Positions 1-6,195 are shown, numbered from the stretch's first letter. The stretch: 6,804 bases of DNA from Wolbachia sp. (GCA_028803175.1 JARBCG010000171.1:1-6804); one strand, 5' to 3'. The notes: a model not told the origin generated them from the sequence alone. Program-made: numbers and translations.

Positions 1-192
1 ATATCTACCCTTGTTTCATATTATTTAAAGTGTAAAAAGCCCAGAATCTCCTCTGTCTTCTTCGTTGGTTAATCCATAGTTGGCGTTACCAGAGCAATAT
101 AAATTTAATAATGCTGTAGAAGTTTATAGAAAATATTATATGCTAAGTCCTTATGCATATTGAAAGAGCTTTAGCACTAGCATTATAAAAAT
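1..192. other. No recognisable gene; decayed sequence
   Basis: All six frames are interrupted by stops. The only hint of former coding is on the minus strand around 57-120. A stretch there reads as residues containing NYGL followed by acidic residues, and 17 of 18 bases at 70-87 match 1147-1164 inside the radC N-terminal remnant. This could be a tiny leftover of a paralogue or chance. No RNA gene or mobile-element end is seen. Confidence 0.4.
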
Positions 193-1100
193 TATTCAAC
201 TAGTGAAACTTGGCCTGTCATGCCTATTCAGCAATTGTTTTACTAACTTTCTCCTTTTCTCGAATAAATCAATCTGCTGAATATATTATGCTTCAATTTC
301 TTTCATTTCCTTTTTCAGCTTTCAAGTTCTGATTTTAGTCTTCTGATCTTATACTCCAATTCATCAAATTTTTCATATTTTTTTTTAACTCAATCATGCT
401 GTTTATTTTATAAATCAACCCCTCCTTTTCTACCATCTCCACAATCAAAAAAAGTAGAAGCCTATCTATCTCATAGTCAGCCTCTGGGGCCGGTTTGCAA
501 ATAGTTCTATAGGATCCATATTATGCTTACAGCCAAACAGAAAACCGTAAAGCCTTATCTTGTTTTCATGGTAATTTTTCATATCATGCGAAAGATTTGG
601 CTCTTCATAAGCTTTGGATAGTTCCTAATTTAGATAATTCAAATCCAGCTTGCTTATTTCTTCAGATAGCAAAATTATCAATAAATGCTTCACTAACTCA
701 ATATCATTTGATTTTACTGCTTGGTAAAGTGCTTCCTCTTTATTTTCTCTTAAGTCGTAGAGTTTCAATGAATCACCAAGACTAAACAGATAATTAGTTA
801 ACCAATAGCTCTCTACTACGATATTTGCTTCCTTAAGCAGATTTCCATCGCCAAAGGATTTAAGCAGCATTTTTTCGCTGGATTCCTCTATTGCAACTGC
901 AACCTCACTTAGTTTTTTTAGCTGATCAATGTAGTTACTTTCAATTGCTATTTTTGCTTTTTCCAGCACCTGCCTGTAAAGCTTTTGTTTCCCTTTGTTA
1001 TCTAAACTTTCACAGTGTCCTTTCACTTGCACAGATGTCCATGATAGTAATCTCATAATTGATCCATAAATTGCACTACAATAGCTTACTTAGTTTTTTT
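193..1100. repeat. Diverged direct repeat, copy A (radC tail leader + gene X)
   Basis: This segment aligns with 4101-4862 in the same orientation. Matching landmarks include ATTCAACTA near its start, CAGCAATTGTTTTACTAA at about 229, the whole of gene X, and the leader just upstream of X (ATTGTAGTG followed by GGATCAA and the X start codon). Copy A is longer, mainly because it carries about 138 extra bases between roughly 477 and 616. The copies differ by many substitutions and small indels, so the duplication is old. The outer limits are approximate, judged by eye. Confidence 0.75.
286..1056 (-). pseudogene. Hypothetical protein X, copy A, broken
   Basis: I do not recognise a named family. 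The reading frame starts with ATG at 1056 (residues MRLLSWTSVQVKG) and stays open for 143 codons to a TAG at 625-627. Beyond it, homology to copy B resumes in shifted frames (DYEIDRLLLFLI, then INSMIEL, then LKSELES) and ends at a TAA at 286-288. The N-terminal part is helical and charged. Around residues 108-135 it resembles one ankyrin-like helix pair (ALYQAVKSNDIELVKHLL). The intact form probably ended in a coiled coil rich in K, E and L. Between the TAG and DYEIDR there are about 46 extra codons, open in one frame (for example YGFLFGCKHNMDPIELFANR), absent from copy B. A 143-residue truncated product remains possible. The decayed radC N-terminal piece lies just upstream on the same strand. 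Confidence 0.7.
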
Positions 1101-1338
1101 CACAATATTGGAGTTTACCATATTTTCCGGCTTTTTTGTTTTCTTCTAATCCATAGTTGTCGTTTATCACCTTGCCGATACTCTTGAATAGTTCTATTAA
1201 TTTTTCTGAAACTGCTTTATTTTCTACTTTTCAATATAAAATCAGCTCAAGTAACTCATAATCAAACAAGGATCTATAACCACTTGATAATACTCTTATT
1301 TCTAGTTCTTCTTTCCTTTTGTTTTTGCTATCATTCAT
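1090..1338 (-). pseudogene. radC: RadC (JAMM-domain protein), N-terminal remnant
   Basis: Read on the minus strand from ATG at 1338, the frame gives a classic RadC N-terminal segment: LSSGYRSLFDYELLELILY, then KLIELFKSIGKVI. In RadC proteins this is the helical UPF0758 N-terminal domain ahead of the JAMM/MPN metal-binding domain. A TGA at 1231-1233 interrupts it at codon 36. After about residue 58 the RadC similarity ends, and a short unrelated lysine-rich tail runs to TAA at 1090-1092. No JAMM domain follows. The missing C-terminal half is not directly downstream. A RadC C-terminal half exists 3.7 kb away at 4831-5079, also on the minus strand but in front of the second copy of gene X. This is therefore half of one copy of a duplicated radC-X block. 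It is not functional as read. Confidence 0.85.
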
Positions 1339-1421
1339 AAAATTACCTATTAATTAACGACTAAAAGATTTCAATTATTTACTCTGCTTTTTCTGCAATG
1401 GTGGACATAAAGCAATCGATT

Positions 1422-1435
1422 TTGACTGGAGTCAA
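1422..1435. promoter_or_regulatory. TTGACT/AGTCAA dyad, candidate operator
   Basis: A perfect inverted repeat, TTGACT-GG-AGTCAA, lies in the divergent region between radC-A and the 350-residue gene. The same half-site TTGACT forms the -35 of the promoter at 1548, where it is followed by AGTC (GACTAGTC palindrome). A looser TTGAC-N5-GACAA dyad overlaps the -35 of the HTH gene promoter at 3082-3096. Binding by the neighbouring HTH protein is inferred only from this recurrence. Confidence 0.4.
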
Positions 1436-1448
1436 GTCAATTATTGAA

Positions 1449-1487
1449 ATGTTCTATATTTTATTTATTAATAAAAATATAGAACAT
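1449..1487. repeat. 14-bp AT-rich inverted repeat (hairpin)
   Basis: Arms ATGTTCTATATTTT (1449-1462) and AAAATATAGAACAT (1474-1487) are perfectly complementary, around an 11-base AT-only loop. A T-rich run follows at about 1494-1507, so transcription from the left could end here. The site is upstream of both flanking genes, so an operator or a remnant of a mobile-element end is equally possible. Confidence 0.6.
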
Positions 1488-1547
1488 ATTAGTATTTTTT
1501 GTTTTATTTCTACATTCTTTGTTTAGCATAAATAATCTTTAAAAGGC

Positions 1548-1576
1548 TTGACTAGTCGTAATAAGTATATTATATT
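1548..1576 (+). promoter_or_regulatory. Sigma70 promoter of the 350-residue gene
   Basis: The -35 is TTGACT (1548-1553) and the -10 is TATATT (1571-1576), separated by exactly 17 bases. Each hexamer differs from consensus at one position. The predicted transcription start, near 1583, gives a leader of about 43 bases before the ATG at 1626. The -35 is overlapped by the palindrome GACTAGTC (1550-1557), which would let a repressor compete with RNA polymerase. Confidence 0.75.
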
Positions 1577-1615
1577 AATCCTTTATTCATAACTGAAGTT
1601 TATATTATAAAATGT

Positions 1616-1620
1616 GGAGG
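1616..1620 (+). promoter_or_regulatory. Strong ribosome binding site fixing the start at 1626
   Basis: GGAGG is followed by 5 bases and then ATG at 1626. This favours the ATG over the in-frame GTG at 1614, which overlaps the Shine-Dalgarno itself and has no such site upstream. Confidence 0.85.
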
Positions 1621-1625
1621 CTACA

Positions 1626-2678
1626 ATGAGTAAACTTAACTTAACACCAGAAAATGCATTAAAAGACGTATTTAAAGACTTGTCAGCTAGTTTGGTACTT
1701 TCTTCGAAAACAGATAAACACTATCCTGAAGAGCTTAATCCATTTCAACCAGCTTTGAGTAAGATCAGAATAAACGAATATGAAAATAGAAAACTAAGTG
1801 AATTTTTGGAAAAAGCTATTTTAGCCCAAAAGATAGATGAGTTAAACAAAATCATAGATTATGCTCTGTATTCAGGAGTAAGGATTAATGCGTGTGGAGA
1901 AGATGGATTTAGCTTTTCTGATATTATAATATTTAAGATTTTTAATTATGAATTTAAACAAAATGAGAGAGAAAACATAATCAAAAAATTAGCTTTAAAT
2001 GGTGCAGATTTTGACGAGCAAAGTGATAAAAAAATAGTTGAAATTTGCAATAAAGTAAAAAAGGAAGTTGAACCACACATATACAATCGGCTCAAAAAAC
2101 TTAGGGAAGCTGCAGAGAATGCAGCCATCACAGGAGATGTTGAAAGTGTGGAGATAGATAACAAGACATTTTTCATAAAATTTTCATATAACTCTAAAGT
2201 TGAAGTTGCGAAAATTGTAGAAAGTACAAAAAATTTAGGACTCAGCAAAGGTGATTTAAAGATTGGTGGAAATATTCTCAAGATCGGTAGTGGTGAAGTT
2301 GAAATCAAAACTGAAGAAAATGGAAAAAGAAACTATGTGGATGTTTCAGATAATAGCTCCTTTATAATAGCGTTTCCAACCAGCTTAGGAGAATTACACG
2401 TCAGAGTATACCATGACGCAAAAAGCTGTAATCAAGTAAGAGTTGAGATAGAAGATCAAGAAATATGGAATGAGCTGCAAAAGATTGGAGAAAAAGTAGG
2501 GCGAAATTGCTTGTTTGGTGGAATGTCTATTAACACAACAATAGAAAAAGGATATTTCATGAGACCAGGAAGATCAGAGTCTAGCGAGGTAATCAAGCGT
2601 GCTGGACCTAAAAGCAGTGAAACCATCTACTGGGTCGACAAAGTAAAAAGCTATAAAACTACATCCTTGGAACGTTAA
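1626..2678 (+). CDS. Intact 350-residue hypothetical protein, ankyrin-like N-terminal half
   Basis: I do not recognise a named family. The frame is fully open from ATG 1626 to TAA 2678, with a near-consensus promoter and a strong ribosome binding site. Residues 1-50 are a polar leader with no signal peptide. Residues 52-132 look like degenerate ankyrin-type helix pairs: FLEKAILAQKIDELNKIIDY, then SGVRINACGEDGFS, then KKLALNGADFDEQ, matching the 'G(A)xxN...G' turn of such repeats. Residues 133-165 are a lysine- and glutamate-rich helical stretch. Residues 170-305 read as a strand-rich domain with short alternating hydrophobic segments (DNKTFFIKFS, GEVEIKTEENG, GELHVRVYHD). The tail is basic and polar. 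No transmembrane helix and no catalytic motif are visible. It lies tail to tail with the HTH regulator, with stop codons interlocked. Its intactness among pseudogenes suggests it is expressed and useful. A host-directed or mobile-element-linked role is speculation. Confidence 0.85.
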   Translation: MSKLNLTPENALKDVFKDLSASLVLSSKTDKHYPEELNPFQPALSKIRINEYENRKLSEFLEKAILAQKIDELNKIIDYALYSGVRINACGEDGFSFSDIIIFKIFNYEFKQNERENIIKKLALNGADFDEQSDKKIVEICNKVKKEVEPHIYNRLKKLREAAENAAITGDVESVEIDNKTFFIKFSYNSKVEVAKIVESTKNLGLSKGDLKIGGNILKIGSGEVEIKTEENGKRNYVDVSDNSSFIIAFPTSLGELHVRVYHDAKSCNQVRVEIEDQEIWNELQKIGEKVGRNCLFGGMSINTTIEKGYFMRPGRSESSEVIKRAGPKSSETIYWVDKVKSYKTTSLER

Positions 2679-3031
2679 TCCCTGGGAAAGGACTTTATTA
2701 CTAAGCGAGCTGATCCCTGCAACTCCTTCTTGATTTTTCTGTAGTCTGTGATCAGCTCTATTACTTCTCTACCTTCCGTATCGCTTTCGTTGTCTTCATG
2801 TAAGTCCGCAGACATATCAACAAAAAAGTCCGATACATTTACTGAGAGAATTTTTGCTAAGTTATATAGCTTACTAGCTGAGATTCTGTTTGAAGCATTC
2901 TCATATTTCATTATTTGGCTGAATGAAACACCTAACTTTTCTCCTAATTGCACTGTTGTCAATCCTCTCGCTCGCCTCCATAACCTTACTTTTTTACCTA
3001 TTGTTATATCGATAGAGTCATTATAATTCAT
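2675..3031 (-). CDS. Xre-family HTH transcriptional regulator, 118 residues
   Basis: Probable DNA-binding repressor of the Xre/Cro-cI (HTH_3) type. Residues 11-70 form the five-helix domain: IGKKVRLWRRARGLTTVQLG (helices 1-2), then GVSFSQIMKYENASNRIS (recognition helix and following turn), then KLYNLAKILSVNVSDFF. Residues 72-84 are acidic, and the C-terminal 30 residues are helical, probably for dimerisation. I chose the ATG at 3031 (MNYNDSID). The upstream in-frame ATG at 3067 would lie before the predicted transcription start (-10 at 3060-3065). The upstream bases of 3031 contain only a weak AGG Shine-Dalgarno. The gene converges on the 350-residue gene with a 4-base overlap and is divergent from the broken Rpn gene. 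Similar small regulators are common in Wolbachia prophage-derived regions, often near RadC. A TTGAC dyad over its own -35 suggests self-regulation (inference). Confidence 0.9.
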   Translation of the reverse strand: MNYNDSIDITIGKKVRLWRRARGLTTVQLGEKLGVSFSQIMKYENASNRISASKLYNLAKILSVNVSDFFVDMSADLHEDNESDTEGREVIELITDYRKIKKELQGSARLVIKSFPRD

Positions 3032-3059
3032 ATTAAACCTGAATAGTGCAAATTCAAGC

Positions 3060-3088
3060 AGTATCACTGAGTTTCATCTCTTTGACAA
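3060..3088 (-). promoter_or_regulatory. Promoter of the HTH regulator
   Basis: On the minus strand the -35 is TTGTCA (3088-3083) and the -10 is GATACT (3065-3060), with 17 bases between them. They match consensus at five and four of six positions. The transcript would begin near 3053, about 22 bases before the ATG at 3031, which supports that start. A short dyad CAGT-ATC-ACTG (3059-3069) covers the -10. Confidence 0.55.
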
Positions 3089-3096
3089 TAGGACAA
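3082..3096. promoter_or_regulatory. TTGAC-N5-GACAA imperfect dyad over the HTH -35
   Basis: TTGACAATAGGACAA has arms TTGAC and GACAA that match as an inverted repeat except for the A/T position. It overlaps the predicted -35 of the regulator and resembles the perfect TTGAC-N4-GTCAA dyad at 1422-1435. It is a candidate autoregulatory operator. The evidence is a short similarity only. Confidence 0.3.
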
Positions 3097-3158
3097 CAAG
3101 AAAATTGAACTTTGGTGATTAATAATGTACAACAGGTAGTATTTTGATCATCTCGGTT

Positions 3159-4073
3159 ATGGCTATTCCTAAGTTTCTCGATCCTAGGAATGATTTAAGT
3201 TTCAAGAAAATTTTTGGCTCTGAAAAGAATAAAAACATTCTTATTCATTTCTTAAATGATATTTTATGATTTACCGAAATAAATACAGTACAAGAAGTAG
3301 AATTTCTCAATACTATTATGGATCTTGAGATTGCTTCTGACAAACAAAGTATGATTGATATTCTTTGCAAAGATTCTATTAGTAATGGATTTGTTATAGA
3401 AATGCAGGTAGCTAGAGATAAAGGCTTTGAAAAATGTGCTCAATTATATGCTGCTAAGGCTTATTCATGACAACCAGATAGGTCTGGTAATCACATTGAT
3501 TTACAGAAAGTTTACTTTTTAGCTATTTCCAATTGTAACTTATTTCCTCAAGAGATTAATTATGTATCCACTCATAATATACGTGATATAAAAACCAATG
3601 GACATTACTTAAAAGATTTTTAATTTGTCTTTATTTAATTACCTAAGTTTTCTAAAAGTGAAGTAGAACAACTAGAAAACATAGTAGAGCGCTGGTATTC
3701 CTTTTTTAAATATGCAGAAGATACTACAGATTAAGATCTAAAAGAGATTGTAGAACAGGCGCTAATAATAAAGGTCGAATATGATAAGTTAGATAGGTTT
3801 AGCTGGGATAAAAAAGGTTTAGCAGCCTATGAAGAAAGAATTTTGAGTGTACATAAAAAAGAAGAAGTCATCCTAGAATATAAGCTTGATCTTGCTGCTG
3901 AAAAGAGCAGAGATTAAGGTATTCAAATCAGCGAAGAAAAAGGAAGAAGAGAAAGGGAAACTGAAATGGCTAAAAACCTTCTTAAAGCCAAAGTATCAAT
4001 TGATACCATATCACAATCCACAGGCCTATCTGCTGATGAAATCAAAGAACTTCAAGAGAAGAGTATCCTTTAG
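3159..4073 (+). pseudogene. Rpn-family PD-(D/E)XK nuclease / putative transposase, six in-frame stops
   Basis: Starting at ATG 3159 a single frame can be followed for 305 codons to TAG at 4071-4073. This is about the full length of the Wolbachia proteins annotated as Rpn recombination-promoting nuclease or PD-(D/E)XK transposase. The N-terminal hallmark is intact (FLDPRNDLSFKKIFGSEKNK). The catalytic region is recognisable, with an Asp at codon 67 (MIDIL) and Glu and Gln at codons 81 and 83 (VIEMQ). The C-terminal part holds the usual lysine/glutamate-rich coil and a small helical end (AKNLLKAKVSIDTISQSTG). Internal stops are at 3267 (TGA), 3468 (TGA), 3621 (TAA), 3636 (TAA), 3732 (TAA) and 3915 (TAA). 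Each is one substitution from a plausible sense codon (GGA/CGA or CAA/GAA). No frameshift was found. Such genes spread through Wolbachia genomes as repetitive elements. This copy cannot make a full protein. Confidence 0.9.
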
Positions 4074-4100
4074 CATAAAACACGAAAGTTATACGAGCCA

Positions 4101-4862
4101 TTCAACTAACAAAATTTTACTTAGCTATATCTTATCAGCAATTGTTTTACTAATTTTCTCCTTCCATCAATTAAATCAACCAGCTTAACTTGCTTGCATT
4201 ACTTCAATTTGATATTTACTTTTGCTGCTTTCAAGCTCTGATTTTAGCCTTCTGACCTTATACTCCAATCCATTAAATTTCTCACACTTTTTCAGAAGCT
4301 CAATCATGCTGTCTATTTTGAAAAGTAGCTCATCTTCCTATATCCTTTCCATAACTAAAGAAAGTAGAAACTTGTCTATTTTGTAGTTGGATAGTATTTT
4401 CTTTAGGTTGTTCAAATCCGTCTTACTCATTTTTTCAGGCAGCAAAACTATCAAAAAATGCTTAACCAACTCAACATCATCTGATTTGATTGCTTGGTAT
4501 AGCGCGCCTCTTCTTTATTTTCTCTTAAGTCATATAGTTTTGATGAGCCACCAAGGCTAAAAAATAATTAGTTAGGCCATTACTTTCCACTACAATATTT
4601 GCTGGCCTCAGTGGGTTTTCATCATCAAAATCCTTAACTATCGCAGACTCTTCTATCACAACTACAATTTTACTTAACTTTTTCAGCTCATCAATATCAT
4701 GATTTTCAATTGCATTTTTTACTTCCTCTATTACCTGCCTATAAAGTTCTTGTTTTCCATTGTTATCCAAACTTTTACAGTGTTCTTTAATCTGCATAGA
4801 TGTCCGCTATAGTAATTTCATAGTTGATCCTTAAATCTCACTACAATAACTAATTTTTAACA
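4101..4862. repeat. Diverged direct repeat, copy B
   Basis: This is the partner of 193-1100 in the same orientation. It begins just after the Rpn pseudogene and contains the second gene X and its conserved leader. It lacks about 138 bases present in copy A. The two copies bracket the 350-residue gene, the HTH gene and the Rpn pseudogene. The limits are approximate. Confidence 0.75.
4185..4821 (-). pseudogene. Hypothetical protein X, copy B, broken
   Basis: This is a paralogue of the gene at 286-1056, starting at ATG 4821 behind a good AAGGA ribosome site. Codon 5 is a TAG (4807-4809) where copy A has a serine codon. Downstream the frame continues as HCKSLDNNGKQELYRQVIEE, and an internal ATG at 4797 could restart it for 90 codons. 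A one-base loss near 4560 and a two-base gain near 4505 shift the frame. It then reads YQAIKSDDVELVKHFLIVLL and NYKIDKFLLSLVMERI, meets a TAG at 4338-4340, and finishes with MIELLKKCEKF and RRLKSELESSKSKYQIEV up to TAA at 4185-4187. The restored protein would be about 210 residues, with a helical ankyrin-like middle and a C-terminal coiled coil. Together the copies outline the ancestral protein; neither is intact. The function is unknown. Confidence 0.75.
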
Positions 4863-5079
4863 AAGCTGAAGTATTTTTTTCTGTCACGATTATATAATCC
4901 ACTAGCTCTATTTCCATATTGCTGTATGCAAGTGCTAAGGTTTTAGTTAAATTTTTATCGTGTTTTGAAGGTTTTGCACTTCCTCCTGGATGATTATAAG
5001 CTATAACCATTGTTCTTGCTTTTACTAATAAGCCTCTTTTCATTATTTCTCTTGGGCGGAGTGATACTTTATCTAATAT
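4831..5079 (-). pseudogene. radC: RadC, C-terminal JAMM-domain remnant
   Basis: On the minus strand the segment reads LDKVSLRPREIMKRGLLVKA, then VIAYNHPGGSAKPSKHDKN, then NMEIELVDYIIVTEKN. This is the RadC JAMM/MPN domain. In-frame stops lie just upstream of LDKV, and the N-terminal half is absent. ATG at 5043, within the domain, gives a 70-codon open frame. The metal-binding signature His-x-His-Pro-...-Asp is altered: the first His is Tyr (TAT, 4996-4998), while the second His and the Asp remain. The usual end after TEKN (YFSF... in RadC) is replaced by an unrelated short tail ending in TAA at 4831-4833. It sits immediately upstream of gene X copy B, as the radC N-terminal piece sits upstream of copy A. 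Metal-dependent activity is very unlikely. Confidence 0.88.
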
Positions 5080-5314
5080 TCACTCTTAAATATACTAATC
5101 GATAATACGGGATTCCTTATTAAAATAAATAACATGAACACTCTCTTAATATCATAATCAATACTATTAAATAATTAATATATAAAGATATCATGTGAAA
5201 TTAGCATGTCAATACTTTTTTAATAAAAAATTTACCTTTAAACTTAGCTCAATAGAGTTTAGGCAATTAATATATTTTCTCTTTCTAATTAATTGGATCA
5301 ATTACACTATGTCG
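5080..5314. other. Intergenic region without a recognisable gene
   Basis: This is very AT-rich sequence with frequent stops in all frames. It holds a weak inverted repeat, TAAACT (5239-5244) and AGTTTA (5256-5261), with an 11-base loop. No RNA gene, ribosome site or coding remnant was found. It ends where the promoter of the membrane-protein gene begins. Confidence 0.5.
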
Positions 5315-5343
5315 TTGCGTTAACGTATCCTTTCTTGTATACT
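5315..5343 (+). promoter_or_regulatory. Sigma70 promoter of the membrane-protein gene
   Basis: The -35 is TTGCGT (5315-5320) and the -10 is TATACT (5338-5343), spaced 17 bases apart. The expected start near 5350 leaves a leader of about 60 bases before GTG 5410. The -35 region is followed at once by GTTAAC, a 6-base palindrome. Confidence 0.6.
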
Positions 5344-5397
5344 ATAAGACTGATTTATAATACCTTGGTGAAATAGATTTTAGCTTTGGGTATTTTT

Positions 5398-5403
5398 AAA
5401 GGG
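5398..5403 (+). promoter_or_regulatory. Ribosome binding site favouring GTG at 5410
   Basis: AAAGGG is followed by 6 bases and then GTG at 5410. The longer alternative, TTG at 5386, has no purine-rich site in front of it, so the GTG start is preferred. Confidence 0.6.
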
Positions 5404-5409
5404 AATGAG

Positions 5410-6195
5410 GTGCCTCAAAGTACACAGAAGACAAATAAGAAAATTGCGTTTGATGTATTGGTGTTCAGTTTAAGGGTGGCGCTTTTATGCATTGAAATGT
5501 TGTTAAGGTTTACTTGCAATTTTACGCAAAATAATAAATATAGTCTGCAAGTTATCAGGAATATTCTAAAACTGCTAATACTTCCAGCAATTATAAAATA
5601 TTTATTTGACTCAATAAATGGTCTATCAAAAAGTAGTGAAAATCCTAAACGTGAAATAAGAAAAATAGAAATTATAGCAAAAAAATTAGCAATAATATGG
5701 TTATGTTTCTTTATATTAATCAACGTTAATTTTCATGTAAAATTCTTTTTTGAGGAAGTATTCATTTGCAACAAAAAAGCTAATGAATACAACTACTATG
5801 TACCATTATTAGACCCAGTGGTAGTAAATTACCTTTTTATAACAGCAGCAGTCTTGTTCGTAGTTTCAAGTACAATGAAATATTATTCTGCTTACGATAA
5901 GGCATACCGTAGTAATGAAAGTACTGATGAAGATAAGAAATCCTTTTATAAAAGTGTAGGTTTTTTATTGTTGGATTTAACGATCTTTTTTACTGAAACA
6001 CTAGGCTATGAAATAATCCATAATAAAAAATTGTCGATTTCTCCTGATATCACATATGATTTTGATTTTGTTAATATATTAAATAGAATTAGAGATTTTT
6101 TTTATTTACAATCGTCATTTTACAGTTCAATACAACAACCTGATAGTTCGTTAGATGACATAGAAATGACAAGAGATAATGGTATAATAATTTAA
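5410..6195 (+). CDS. Intact five-helix membrane protein of unknown function
   Basis: I do not recognise the family. From GTG 5410 the product is 261 residues; the alternative TTG start at 5386 would add eight. After a short polar, lysine-bearing N-terminus there are about five hydrophobic segments, near residues 16-34 (VLVFSLRVALLCIEMLL), 48-66 (ILKLLILPAIIKYLF), 93-114 (LAIIWLCFFILINVNF), 137-156 (PVVVNYLFITAAVLFVV) and 183-203 (VGFLLLDLTIFF). The loops are basic (around residue 80) or acidic (SNESTDEDKK, about 168-177). The C-terminal 45 residues are soluble and polar. There is no cleavable signal peptide and no transporter motif that I can name. The gene has its own promoter, no co-transcribed neighbour, and an IS200 remnant about 60 bases downstream. 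Such multi-helix hypothetical proteins are frequent in Wolbachia accessory regions. The frame is uninterrupted, unlike both neighbours. Confidence 0.85.
   Translation: MPQSTQKTNKKIAFDVLVFSLRVALLCIEMLLRFTCNFTQNNKYSLQVIRNILKLLILPAIIKYLFDSINGLSKSSENPKREIRKIEIIAKKLAIIWLCFFILINVNFHVKFFFEEVFICNKKANEYNYYVPLLDPVVVNYLFITAAVLFVVSSTMKYYSAYDKAYRSNESTDEDKKSFYKSVGFLLLDLTIFFTETLGYEIIHNKKLSISPDITYDFDFVNILNRIRDFFYLQSSFYSSIQQPDSSLDDIEMTRDNGIII

Noticed and set aside
597..785. 62-codon open frame on the + strand
   Set aside because: It is antisense to gene X copy A, which is supported by homology with copy B; there is no ribosome site.
1614..1625. GTG at 1614 as start of the 350-residue protein
   Set aside because: It overlaps the GGAGG site that serves ATG 1626 and has no upstream ribosome site.
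1946..2308. 120-codon open frame on the - strand
   Set aside because: It is a serine/leucine-rich shadow of the intact 350-residue gene, without a promoter or ribosome site.
2748..3026. 92-codon open frame on the + strand
   Set aside because: It is antisense to the HTH regulator, whose domain is unmistakable.
1626..3031. Toxin-antitoxin pair made of the 350-residue protein and the Xre regulator
   Set aside because: The genes converge and do not share an operon, and the larger protein shows no toxin motif I recognise.
3159..4073. Stop-codon reassignment or programmed readthrough in the Rpn gene
   Set aside because: Both TGA and TAA interrupt it, and the intact genes in the window end on ordinary stops.
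3886..4188. 100-codon open frame on the + strand
   Set aside because: It overlaps the C-terminal end of the Rpn pseudogene in another frame and runs into the opposite-strand gene X copy. Its residues show no family likeness.
5415..5723. 102-codon open frame on the - strand
   Set aside because: It is antisense to the membrane protein and composed of reversed hydrophobic codons.
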